Positions 28,442-36,970 of a DNA stretch of 64,000 nucleotides are shown one piece after another. The DNA comes from Gilliamella apicola (GTDB lineage Bacteria; Pseudomonadota; Gammaproteobacteria; Enterobacterales; Orbaceae): positions 2,170,001 to 2,234,000 of the forward strand of contig NZ_CP007445.1 in assembly GCF_000599985.1 (NCBI RefSeq). Direction: 5' to 3'. Numbering within the stretch: position 1 is the stretch's first letter; the number at the start of each line of letters is the position of its first letter. A program made the position numbers and the translations under genes. The notes beneath the pieces are model-generated. The model was given only the letters and a program-made list of their open reading frames with translations. It was not told where the DNA came from and did not search any database.

Positions 28442-29266
28442 TTAATCGATGGTACGTAGTAGCTCGTTAATACCTACTTTACCTAATGTTTTTGCATCAA
28501 CTTTTTTCACAATTACTGCACAATATAGGCTATATTTGCCATCTTTGGTTGGTAAGTTACCTGATACCACAACAGAACCTGCTGGTACACGACCGTAATG
28601 AACTTCACCTGTTGCGCGATCATAAATTTTAGTGCTTTGTCCAATAAATACACCCATTGAGATCACACTACCTTCTTCGACAATCACACCTTCAACGATT
28701 TCACTACGAGCACCAATAAAACAGTTATCTTCAATAATCGTTGGGTTAGCTTGTAATGGTTCTAATACACCACCGATACCTACACCGCCAGATAAATGGA
28801 CATTTTTACCAATTTGAGCACAAGATCCAACTGTAACCCATGTATCAACCATTGTACCTTCATCAACATATGCACCAATGTTGACATAAGATGGCATTAA
28901 TACGGTATTGCGGGCAACATAAGCACCTTTACGGGCGATAGCGGATGGTACAACACGAAAACCTTCTTGTTGGAATCGGGCTTCATCATAATCAGCAAAT
29001 TTTAATGGCACCTTGTCGTAATAATTTGTTGCTCCGCCATCAATAAGTTGGTTTTCATTAATACGGAAAGAGAGCAACACCGCTTTTTTTAACCATTGAT
29101 GAGTCACCCAATCACCATTAATCTTTTCTGCAACACGCATTTTACCACTGTCTAATAAAGCGATACATTGATTAATTGCATCACGCGTTACTGCATCAAC
29201 ATTTGAAGGAGTGATTTCTGCGCGGCGTTCAAAGGCTGCGTCGATAATAGTTTGTAATTGTTGCAT
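28442..29266 (-). CDS. dapD: 2,3,4,5-tetrahydropyridine-2,6-dicarboxylate N-succinyltransferase
   Basis: DapD transfers succinyl from succinyl-CoA to tetrahydrodipicolinate in the lysine/diaminopimelate pathway. The 274-residue protein begins [20 protein letters not shown]. Its middle shows the hexapeptide repeats of a left-handed beta-helix ([36 protein letters not shown]) followed by [20 protein letters not shown]. Length matches E. coli (274). It is divergent from the pseudopilin cluster. No attenuation or lysine riboswitch was recognised upstream. Confidence 0.98.
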   Translation of the reverse strand: MQQLQTIIDAAFERRAEITPSNVDAVTRDAINQCIALLDSGKMRVAEKINGDWVTHQWLKKAVLLSFRINENQLIDGGATNYYDKVPLKFADYDEARFQQEGFRVVPSAIARKGAYVARNTVLMPSYVNIGAYVDEGTMVDTWVTVGSCAQIGKNVHLSGGVGIGGVLEPLQANPTIIEDNCFIGARSEIVEGVIVEEGSVISMGVFIGQSTKIYDRATGEVHYGRVPAGSVVVSGNLPTKDGKYSLYCAVIVKKVDAKTLGKVGINELLRTID

Positions 29267-29487
29267 CTCGAGTTTCCCTTACTTATAAGTCCGTTAGTAA
29301 ATGTAAAATGAGTAGACAGTATAATATAATATGTCATTCTTTTTAAGTGGTTTGTCAAGAGTAGTAAGTACAGTAAGAAAAAAATAAAATTTATTTGGAA
29401 TAAATCACACAAATTTTTCCTACATAATAAACATTTAATGAGTAAATTGTACAATCATTCATATCATTTTTAAGTACAAAAATTACT

Positions 29488-29964
29488 ATGCATGATCAAG
29501 GATTTTCATTACTCGAACTTTTAATAATCATAGGTATTAGTTCTATTCTTGCCACGGTAGGCGTTCATCATTGGAAATTAATTGAACTTCGCAATGAATT
29601 AGTTTCAACAACAAAGCAATTGGCTAACTTTTTAAATGAAGTTCAAGTTAAAGCTTATACTGAAAATCAAAATTACAAGCTTTTTGTTTTTTCATCTCCT
29701 TGGTGTTTAACCATTACCTCAGAAGAACGCCCAGCATCTTGTAAACAAGGTGAATTACAATTTATTAAACCGAATAATTCTGTAGAAATTTCAGGATTAA
29801 CTGAGAAAAAAGTTATTTATTTTTGGGGAAGACGCAATATGGCACAATCATTTTCCTTAGAACTGTCAAATGAGATTGGTAAAAGTAAAGTTTTCGTATC
29901 CTACCGTGGGCGCATTAGATTTTGCCAATTGAACAGTTATTTACCAAGTTTCCCACCATGTTAA
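29488..29964 (+). CDS. ppdA: Minor pseudopilin, PpdA-like (type IV pilus/competence family)
   Basis: The 158-residue protein has a type IV prepilin N-terminus: MHDQGFSLLELLIIIGISSI, with cleavage expected between Gly and Phe and Glu at mature position 5. A hydrophobic helix follows, then a soluble beta-rich domain with two Cys near the middle and two near the end. It is first of four overlapping pseudopilin genes in the same order as E. coli ppdA-ppdB-ygdB-ppdC. Such minor pilins prime pilus assembly at the inner membrane. The specific name rests mainly on gene order. Confidence 0.8.
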   Translation: MHDQGFSLLELLIIIGISSILATVGVHHWKLIELRNELVSTTKQLANFLNEVQVKAYTENQNYKLFVFSSPWCLTITSEERPASCKQGELQFIKPNNSVEISGLTEKKVIYFWGRRNMAQSFSLELSNEIGKSKVFVSYRGRIRFCQLNSYLPSFPPC

Positions 29965-30536
29965 AAGAGTTAGGATTTTCATTACTTGAAATGCTCATCA
30001 GTATCACTTTAACAAGCTTGATTGTTATCGGTGTAACATCTTTTTATTATCAGTTACAACAAAACACTTTGCATTATTATCAAATAACTCATTTACAACA
30101 AGCTGTTGAGCAAGCATTAGTTGGCTTATCAAAAGACATTAAACGAGCGGGATTCATCGCCGATGATTCGAATAAAATGAAAAACAACGCTCTAGAGATT
30201 GTGAGATCTCAAAATTGCATAATTATCCGATATGACAGTGAAATCCGCCATGATTGGGTCTACGATCAGTGGAACTTAAATAATTCTGATATTTTTACTT
30301 ACCGCTTTAAAAATAATAATGTTGAATACAGAACAGGGGCAGTGAATTGCAAAGAAACTAAGTGGGAAAAATTATTTGACCCTGCTGAAATTAAAATAAC
30401 AAAATTCGATATTAAACAGAAAAATAACACTATTGAATTATCAATAGGAGCAGAACTAAAAAAACAGAAACACGTTAAATATCAGGTAACAAAAATAATC
30501 AAAAATGAAAACCTATCTAAAACTGACTCGAAATAA
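29958..30536 (+). CDS. ppdB: Minor pseudopilin, PpdB/PilW-like
   Basis: The frame is open from 29922, but the ATG at 29958 gives the proper short prepilin leader MLKELG before FSLLEMLISITLTSLIVIG. It overlaps the previous stop by seven bases (ATGTTAA), so 192 residues. The soluble part contains the PilW-like LSKDIKRAGF motif common in minor pilins of this position. It is expected to be cleaved and N-methylated by the prepilin peptidase and inserted in the inner membrane before assembly at a pilus tip. The next gene overlaps its 3' end by 32 bases. Confidence 0.82.
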   Translation: MLKELGFSLLEMLISITLTSLIVIGVTSFYYQLQQNTLHYYQITHLQQAVEQALVGLSKDIKRAGFIADDSNKMKNNALEIVRSQNCIIIRYDSEIRHDWVYDQWNLNNSDIFTYRFKNNNVEYRTGAVNCKETKWEKLFDPAEIKITKFDIKQKNNTIELSIGAELKKQKHVKYQVTKIIKNENLSKTDSK

Positions 30537-30942
30537 TGAAAATGGATTTAGCGCAATAATAATGGTCGTTATTTTAATGATCATTGGATTACTATTATTA
30601 ACTGGTTTTAATCAATTATTAATTTCATGGCATAAAACCATTGTCATGGAAACTCGTTATTATCAACGATTCAATCAAGCCAGTTCAGCACTAAATTGGG
30701 CATTAACACAAGAGTGGCAAACACCAACGGAGCAATGGCAATGCTTAACAGACACAAAATACAAGTTAAAAGCTTGTGTAAAAAAATCATTGTTAAAAGT
30801 GGATAATTATCAACTTTTACGAGGCGAGGCTGATGGTTTGTTTTTATACTCCCTTACACATCTAAAAGGTACAAAACTGGTTGTAGAAAAAGGTCATTGG
30901 TTAGATTATTGCCCAGAAAAAAGGAGTAGTGATTGTGAGTAA
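30505..30942 (+). CDS. ygdB: Minor pseudopilin, YgdB/PilX-like
   Basis: The 145-residue protein begins MKTYLKLTRNNENGFSAIIM, then a hydrophobic helix VVILMIIGLLLLTGF. The prepilin cleavage site is G-F, but the Glu usual at mature position 5 is absent. That absence is characteristic of the PilX/YgdB-type minor pilin, which is often initiated differently. Four Cys in the soluble part could form disulphides. It overlaps both the PpdB-like and PpdC-like genes, so the four genes are one translationally coupled unit. Confidence 0.75.
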   Translation: MKTYLKLTRNNENGFSAIIMVVILMIIGLLLLTGFNQLLISWHKTIVMETRYYQRFNQASSALNWALTQEWQTPTEQWQCLTDTKYKLKACVKKSLLKVDNYQLLRGEADGLFLYSLTHLKGTKLVVEKGHWLDYCPEKRSSDCE

Positions 30943-31258
30943 TAAAAATAGTATGGGTTTTAGTTTAATTGAAGTAATGATAGCGAGTTCACTATTTTCA
31001 ATAATTATTCTTGGTTTTACAAGTTACCAACAATCACTTATTTATCAGCATCATTATCTTTCTAATCGGTTACAAGCAGAACAAATCGCATTTGAACTCC
31101 TTGAAAGTTATCCTGATATTGCCAACCATATTATTCCCAATGATTGGCAATATACTCTACAAATTGATCTATACAATCGTAGATGCAAAATGGTTTTAGT
31201 TACTGTGACGCCGATTAATATTAAACCAGTGAAACAAAAACGGCTATTTTGCAATTAA
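30935..31258 (+). CDS. ppdC: Minor pseudopilin, PpdC-like
   Basis: A small prepilin-like protein with the motif SMGFSLIEVMIASSLFSIII, giving G-F cleavage and Glu at mature position 5. The reading frame opens at a GTG (30929). The GTG at 30935 has AAGGAG at eight bases and is the better start (107 residues). Two Cys lie near the C-terminus. It overlaps the preceding gene's stop by eight bases. In E. coli the corresponding gene precedes recC; here the next gene, on the other strand, is the esterase ybfF. Confidence 0.78.
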   Translation: MSNKNSMGFSLIEVMIASSLFSIIILGFTSYQQSLIYQHHYLSNRLQAEQIAFELLESYPDIANHIIPNDWQYTLQIDLYNRRCKMVLVTVTPINIKPVKQKRLFCN

Positions 31259-31289
31259 CTATCGATACTAAATGTAAGAAACACAGAAA

Positions 31290-32063
31290 TTAAACAGAAC
31301 AAGATGAGCAATTTAACCAATCATGTAAAAGTTGTAAAACTTGTTGTGTTTTTTCAGCGTGCACATTATGCCCTGCACCTTCTATGGTTACAATTTTAGC
31401 ATTAGGAAATTGAGCATAAATAGTATTTTGATATTTGTCGGCCAAATAAACCGAATTACCGCCACGAATAAATAAGATTGGTTTTAAACATGGCGAGCTT
31501 GATGGTATGGTTTGCCAGTCGCATATATTAGCATATTGGTCATTAATAACTTGTAAATTAAATAACCAATGTTGCTTTTTATAAGACTTTAATAAAAACA
31601 AACAAGTCGCTTCGCTAAGACCGGCTTCTTGCATAACTGCCATAATTTGCTTTCTATCGGTGATTTGGTTATTAAGGCAATACATTAAAGTTCTTAATAT
31701 AATGGCATTGGGCGAACTGCTATATTTTACTGGCGCAATATCAATCACGACTATTTTTTGGATGATCTGTGGTATGACTTGTGATAACTGCGTCGCTACT
31801 TTGCCCCCCATAGAGTGCCCAATTAAAATTATGTCTTTTAATTGAAGTTCATGACAAAGCTCGGCTACATCTTGCGCCATAGAGGTATAATTTATTTGAT
31901 CAGACCAAGGAGATAAACCATGATTACGCAAATCAACTTGAATTGTTTGATAATCAGATACCAAATCTTTGGCTAGCATATTTAAATTATCTAAACTACC
32001 AAACACTCCATGCAGAAAAACAATAGGTTGTCCTTTACCTTGCAATTTATAATTTAATTTCAT
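31290..32063 (-). CDS. ybfF: Alpha/beta-hydrolase esterase, YbfF family
   Basis: YbfF is a small cytosolic esterase active on acyl-CoA and malonyl-CoA type esters in vitro. The 257-residue protein shows the oxyanion segment VFLHGVFGSLDNL, the VDLRNHGLSPWS segment, the nucleophile elbow GHSMGGKVA and a C-terminal GAGHNVHAEKT that supplies the catalytic His. Length matches the E. coli enzyme (254). It is convergent with the pseudopilin cluster and divergent from rnb. No partner gene is evident. Confidence 0.92.
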   Translation of the reverse strand: MKLNYKLQGKGQPIVFLHGVFGSLDNLNMLAKDLVSDYQTIQVDLRNHGLSPWSDQINYTSMAQDVAELCHELQLKDIILIGHSMGGKVATQLSQVIPQIIQKIVVIDIAPVKYSSSPNAIILRTLMYCLNNQITDRKQIMAVMQEAGLSEATCLFLLKSYKKQHWLFNLQVINDQYANICDWQTIPSSSPCLKPILFIRGGNSVYLADKYQNTIYAQFPNAKIVTIEGAGHNVHAEKTQQVLQLLHDWLNCSSCSV

Positions 32064-32199
32064 ATTTGAACTTAGCCTTTAAAATTTATAGATCAATATT
32101 ATATGGTTTTGCCTAAGTCACCAACTATTAATTCAATAACAATAATCTCTATAACTATGATAAAATCTTGAAACAGTTTTTAAAAAAGTGTTAAATCGT

Positions 32200-34140
32200 A
32201 TGTTTCAAAATAATCCGCTACTTGCACAACTAAAGCAAGAACTTCATCAACAAACACCGCGTATTGAAGGTACCGTCCGAGCCCATGAGAAAGGATTTGG
32301 TTTTTTAGATGTTGATAATAAAACCAGTTATTTCATTACTGCAAATAAAATGAAAACCGTATGCAATGGCGATAAAGTATCTGGAACAGTAATTGAAAAT
32401 GGTGATAAAAAGGTTTTTGAACCAGAATCATTAATTGAAAGCCCCCTACAAAGATTTATAGGAAAAATAGGTTTTCAAGAGCGATCAATGGTTATTTATC
32501 CTGAAAACATGCCTGCTAATTTAGCTATTCGCTGTAAAATTAACAAACAGGTTCAAGAAAAACTTAAAGAAGATGATTGGGTAGTTGCTACCTTGATTTC
32601 TCATCCTCTTGAAGAAGGTAAGAATAATTTTCTAGCAGAAATCACGCATTTTATTGCTGAAAATAGTTCAATTTACCTACCTTGGTTAAAAACTTTAGCC
32701 CGATATAATTTAGAAGATAATTCACCACAGCCGGACACATTAACAATTAATGAAAAGGAACTGACTGATCGTCAAGATTTAACCGATATAAACTTTTTTA
32801 CCATCGATAGTGAATATACAGAAGATATGGATGATGCCATTTCTGTTTCAAAGGACGAGCAAGGTAATTATCAATTAAAAGTCGCTATTGCAGATCCAAC
32901 TGCGTATATTTTACAAGACAGCCAACTTGATAAAATAGCTAAAAAAAGAAGTTTCACAACATATTTACCCGATTTTAATATTCCAATGTTACCTATTGAA
33001 TTAGCTAATGACCTTTGTTCTTTAAAGGAAAACCAAAAACGGCCAGCATTAGTATGCGATATTAATATCGATGCAAATGGTATAATAGATGAAAATAGTA
33101 TCACTTTTATGCCTGCATTTATCGAATCAAAAGCGAAACTTTCTTATAATAATGTTTCAGATTTTTTAGAAAATAATGATGAATTGCTATCTAATAACGC
33201 AACATTACCCGAACAACTTAACTTATTGTCATCTTTGGCAAAAACTAGAACCATTTGGCGACAAAACAATGCGTTAGTTTTCAAAGATAGCAATGATTAT
33301 CGTTTTGTGCTTGATGAAAACCGTCATGTAAAATCTATCAATAAGGAACCTCGTCGGATTGCCAGTCAAATTGTTGAGGAAGTGATGATCATTGCTAATC
33401 AAGCATTAACTTTGCAATTAAATAATAAAATCGGATTTGGTATATTCAATACTCATTCAGGTTTTGACATTAAATTTATTGATCAAATTTTGAAGGTGTT
33501 AAGTAATCATGGTATTGAAGGATTTGATAAAGAATCTTTATTATCTTTTGATGGGTATATCAAATTACGACGAATTATCGATAATGATGAGTTTTTAACA
33601 GCTCGGCTCCGTAAATGTCAAAGTCCTGCTGATTTTTCTATTCAACCACAACCTCATTTTGGCTTAGGATTAAATGCATATGCAACTTGGACATCACCAA
33701 TACGCAAATATGGGGATATGGTTAATCATCGTTTAATTAAAAATTATTTACGTTCACAACCCTTAAATGAACCAGATAAAGAGCAGTTAAAAATCATGAA
33801 TGAAAGGCGCAAATTATTACGTTATGCTGAACGTGATATTGCTGAAAATCTTTATATTCAATATTTATCTGATAAAATTGGTGATAGTTTTGTTGCTGAA
33901 ATTGTCGATATCAACCGCGGAGGTGCTCGTCTGCGTTTAACCGATATTGGTGCATTTGTATTTTTACCACTTTCAATGATTCACCCAGTTCGAGACGAAG
34001 TAGTTTCAAGTCCCGAAGAAGGTGTTATTAGAATTAATAATGATATCTGTTATAAACTTTCAGATACCCTTAATATTAAGATCCATCAAGTTAAAAAAGA
34101 AAGTCAATCAATAATAGTTAAATTAGTTACAGATAAATGA
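32200..34140 (+). CDS. rnb: Exoribonuclease II
   Basis: RNase II degrades single-stranded RNA processively from the 3' end. A GTG at 32188 is in frame, but the ATG at 32200 gives MFQNNPLLAQLKQELHQQTP, aligned with E. coli RNase II, for 646 residues (E. coli 644). Cold-shock-like RNA-binding domains come first. The RNB catalytic domain follows, with FFTIDSEYTEDMDDAISV carrying the metal-binding Asp residues. A C-terminal S1 domain begins near FVAEIVDINRGGARLRL. There is no clear ribosome binding site, so the start is a comparative choice. The related RNase R gene is also in this window (53348-55807). Confidence 0.96.
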   Translation: MFQNNPLLAQLKQELHQQTPRIEGTVRAHEKGFGFLDVDNKTSYFITANKMKTVCNGDKVSGTVIENGDKKVFEPESLIESPLQRFIGKIGFQERSMVIYPENMPANLAIRCKINKQVQEKLKEDDWVVATLISHPLEEGKNNFLAEITHFIAENSSIYLPWLKTLARYNLEDNSPQPDTLTINEKELTDRQDLTDINFFTIDSEYTEDMDDAISVSKDEQGNYQLKVAIADPTAYILQDSQLDKIAKKRSFTTYLPDFNIPMLPIELANDLCSLKENQKRPALVCDINIDANGIIDENSITFMPAFIESKAKLSYNNVSDFLENNDELLSNNATLPEQLNLLSSLAKTRTIWRQNNALVFKDSNDYRFVLDENRHVKSINKEPRRIASQIVEEVMIIANQALTLQLNNKIGFGIFNTHSGFDIKFIDQILKVLSNHGIEGFDKESLLSFDGYIKLRRIIDNDEFLTARLRKCQSPADFSIQPQPHFGLGLNAYATWTSPIRKYGDMVNHRLIKNYLRSQPLNEPDKEQLKIMNERRKLLRYAERDIAENLYIQYLSDKIGDSFVAEIVDINRGGARLRLTDIGAFVFLPLSMIHPVRDEVVSSPEEGVIRINNDICYKLSDTLNIKIHQVKKESQSIIVKLVTDK

Positions 34141-34171
34141 TTGACTTCAAATTATCTTGTTCATTCATTAG

Positions 34172-34191
34172 CCCCTGGTTTCACACAGGGG
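34172..34191 (+). terminator. Hairpin after rnb
   Basis: CCCCTG-GTTTCACA-CAGGGG forms a 6-bp GC-rich stem about 30 bases after the rnb stop. There is no T run, so it is a terminator candidate only. Confidence 0.4.
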
Positions 34192-34317
34192 TTACCTAAC
34201 TAATAATTGATGATATTTTAACGCTTAAACTCTTTTTTTTCTTGATAATATCTGATATCTTTCTCCATCCATTAAAATATTTATACTAACTAAAATAAAC
34301 AAGATTCAGAGGATGCT

Positions 34318-34554
34318 ATGTTATCAATTCATGGACATGAAGTCTTACAAATGATGGCTGGTAATAGTTATACAGACTCATCTCTACTTGAAGCCATTGA
34401 ACAACAGTTTGGTAAAAATGCTAAATTTCACACTTGCTCTGAAACCAATATGAATGCTGAACAACTCATCTGCTTTTTAAAGTTAAAGGGTAAATTCAAA
34501 CCTGTTAATAATTCTGGATTTACAGTCAACGAAAAAAAAATCTGTCGTCATTAA
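34318..34554 (+). CDS. yecH: YecH-family small metal-binding-like protein (DUF2492)
   Basis: The 78-residue protein matches the YecH family in order and spacing of conserved parts: IHGHEVLQMM near the start, a central AKFHTCSETNMNAEQLICFL, and the invariant EKKICRH C-terminus. The His/Cys positions (HGH, HTC, ICRH) suggest metal binding. I know of no established function. AGAGG lies five bases before the ATG, so the start is secure. It stands alone between rnb and the opg region. Confidence 0.9.
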   Translation: MLSIHGHEVLQMMAGNSYTDSSLLEAIEQQFGKNAKFHTCSETNMNAEQLICFLKLKGKFKPVNNSGFTVNEKKICRH

Positions 34555-34706
34555 CTCTGTAAGATATTAGTGAATGTTCAGTATGCTTTTTTACACTTTT
34601 AAACTAATCGTATAGTGTATTTAATAGAATATGAGTATATAATTTCGCGCAGATATTAGCCTGCCCTATAATTACAACTCGAAAAATATATTCATGGAAT
34701 TTATAT

Positions 34707-35372
34707 ATGAAATTAAGTAATATTTTTATATGCGCAATGGTTCCTATTTTTATTGCCAGTTGTGCACATAAATCGGCTAAACCAAATAAAACTTTAGAAC
34801 CACCGCAGATCGAAACGGATCAATTATCTGTTCTAATGCAAAAAACAGAAACGAATAACTCTTACGTAGTTAATGCTAAAAATAAATTACAAAAATTACT
34901 TCAATCAAAAAATTTTAATGAATACATTTCTAATGAAGGTATTCTAAACTGTGTTAACGATCAGAACCAATCAGCTTGTGTGTTAAATTTTTACCTTAAT
35001 GAGTATTATAAATTGAAATATGATGTTCAAATTAAAAAAGTCATTGAGGATAATCAGATAGAACATAAAATTGAATTAAGTAAAATCAACGCTACCCAAG
35101 CAAATATTAAAAACTATTGCGACCTTTCAGCTGATTTTACCGCAGCAGTATATACTAACAACAATGATAAAATTTCTACTTTTAAAGCATTATTCAAAAT
35201 GAATAAAGAAGATTTATCAATCTTACACACTAAAATTCTCAAGGATGACTATTCTCATTTTTTGATTGACGAAAATCCAAGTATTCTTCAAGAAATGAAA
35301 ACAGAATTTATGGAAAAGTGTTTGCATGATCCTAAAAATAACATTATCAATTATTTAAATATTTTCCGATAA
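34707..35372 (+). CDS. Uncharacterised lipoprotein upstream of opgGH
   Basis: I do not recognise this 221-residue protein. It has a lipoprotein signal peptide (MKLSNIFICAMVPIFIASC) with lipobox I-A-S-C, acylated Cys at residue 19, followed by AHKSAK. The mature part is mostly helical and polar, with Cys residues near 93, 103, 155 and 211 that might form disulphides. Residue +2 after the Cys is Ala, so outer-membrane sorting would be expected by the usual rule. The gene ends five bases before opgG, so co-expression with the glucan synthesis genes is likely. That suggests a role in envelope or glucan biology (inference). Confidence 0.8.
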   Translation: MKLSNIFICAMVPIFIASCAHKSAKPNKTLEPPQIETDQLSVLMQKTETNNSYVVNAKNKLQKLLQSKNFNEYISNEGILNCVNDQNQSACVLNFYLNEYYKLKYDVQIKKVIEDNQIEHKIELSKINATQANIKNYCDLSADFTAAVYTNNNDKISTFKALFKMNKEDLSILHTKILKDDYSHFLIDENPSILQEMKTEFMEKCLHDPKNNIINYLNIFR

Positions 35373-35377
35373 TCCTA

Positions 35378-36952
35378 ATGCGAGTTTTTATGTATAATTT
35401 ATTACCAATTAGTCAGTTTAGTAAAACAGTAACTTGTAAAATTCTTTGCATAGTTTCAACTCTTTGCATTAGTTTTTCTTCATCGGCTTTTTCGTTTAAG
35501 GATGTTGTTACAAAAGCAGAAAAGCTATCCAAGAAAAATTATGTACAACCCACAAAGAACATACCCAATGAATTAGCCACGCTACAATTTGCTGATTATC
35601 AAAAAATTCAATTTAATCATGAAAAAGCCTTTTGGAATGATAAAAAAACTCGTTTTAAATTAGAGTTCTATCATGAAGGAATGTATTTTGATACGCCCGT
35701 TCAAATTAATGAAATTGCCAATAATAAAGTTAATGAAATTAAATTCGATCCAAGTTATTTTGATTTAAGTAAAGTTGGATTGGATAATCTAAACACAAAA
35801 AAACTTGGATTTGCTGGATTTAAAGTTCATTATCCAATAAATAACCCAGATAAAACCGATGATGAAATTTTTACAGCTCTTGGTGGTAGCTATTTCCGTG
35901 CAGTTGGAAAAGATCAACGATATGGTTTGTCTGCTCGAGGGTTAGCAATTGATACTGGTGAGATGACAGGTGAAGAGTTTCCTCGTTTTAAAGAATTTTG
36001 GATCGAAAGACCACTTCCTAAACAAAAACATTTAGTCATTTATGCCTTACTCGATTCACCTAGCGTAACTGGTGCTTATAAGCTTACTTTAGTACCAAGC
36101 GTAGATACCACAATAACCGTAGAAGCTAAAATCTTTTTTCGCAATGCGGTAAATAAACTTGGCATCGCACCTTTAACTAGTATGTATTTATTTGGTCCAA
36201 ACCAGCCATCACCTTTATTAAATTATCGACCAGCAATGCATGATTCTAATGGACTATCGATTTTATCTAGCAATGGTGAATGGATATGGCGACCATTGAA
36301 TAATCCTAAGCGGTTATCTTTTTCTTCATATAGTTTAGATGATCCTAAAGGTTTTGGATTGATTCAGCGTGATAATGGATTTGAGGATTACCAAGATCTT
36401 GATGATCATTATGAACTTCGTCCTAGTGTTTGGACAGAAATATTAGGTAATTGGCAAAAAGGTCGGGTTGAACTGGTTGAAATCCCAACTGCAGATGAAA
36501 CAAACGATAATATCGTTTCTTTCTGGGTGCCTGAAAAACATTATAAATCTGGTGACAGTCTTGATATTAAATACCGATTGCACTATTCATTAAATGAAAA
36601 GCAACGCTATCCCGATAATGTAGCTAGAGCAACTAGCACTCGACTATCATTAGGTGATATAAAGCAAGCAAATTTAATTCGTAAACTAGATGGTTCGAAC
36701 GCTTACGTTATTGACTTTGCTGGCCCTAATTTATCAGAACAAGAACCTGTTAAAGCAATATCAAGCATCAATAACGGATCTATTGTGAGCTGTGATGTAG
36801 AATATAATTCAGTAACAAAAGGTTGGCGAGTTCTTCTTCGGTTCAATGTTAAAGACAATAAAAAACCAACGGATATTCGCGTTCAGTTAGCTTCGGAAAA
36901 AACGAATCAAATTTTATCTGAGACCTGGAGCGGTCAATATCCTGGACAATAA
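35378..36952 (+). CDS. opgG: Periplasmic glucan biosynthesis protein OpgG
   Basis: OpgG acts in the periplasm on osmoregulated periplasmic glucans made by OpgH, a process needed for beta-1,6 branching. The 524-residue protein has an N-terminal signal peptide (CKILCIVSTLCISFSSSAFS). The MdoG domain follows, with FDTPVQINEI, YFDLSKVGL, FAGFKVHYPIN, GGSYFRAVGKDQRYGLSARG and EEFPRFKEFWIERP. Two starts are possible (35378 and 35390); the first gives the slightly longer leader. It is five bases after the lipoprotein gene and 18 before opgH. Length is similar to E. coli OpgG (511). Confidence 0.95.
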   Translation: MRVFMYNLLPISQFSKTVTCKILCIVSTLCISFSSSAFSFKDVVTKAEKLSKKNYVQPTKNIPNELATLQFADYQKIQFNHEKAFWNDKKTRFKLEFYHEGMYFDTPVQINEIANNKVNEIKFDPSYFDLSKVGLDNLNTKKLGFAGFKVHYPINNPDKTDDEIFTALGGSYFRAVGKDQRYGLSARGLAIDTGEMTGEEFPRFKEFWIERPLPKQKHLVIYALLDSPSVTGAYKLTLVPSVDTTITVEAKIFFRNAVNKLGIAPLTSMYLFGPNQPSPLLNYRPAMHDSNGLSILSSNGEWIWRPLNNPKRLSFSSYSLDDPKGFGLIQRDNGFEDYQDLDDHYELRPSVWTEILGNWQKGRVELVEIPTADETNDNIVSFWVPEKHYKSGDSLDIKYRLHYSLNEKQRYPDNVARATSTRLSLGDIKQANLIRKLDGSNAYVIDFAGPNLSEQEPVKAISSINNGSIVSCDVEYNSVTKGWRVLLRFNVKDNKKPTDIRVQLASEKTNQILSETWSGQYPGQ

Positions 36953-36970
36953 CGATAATAAGATAACATA

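Noticed and set aside
29267..29487. Lysine riboswitch upstream of dapD
   Set aside because: The stretch is short and AT-rich without the conserved riboswitch core; only ordinary promoter-like sequences are visible.
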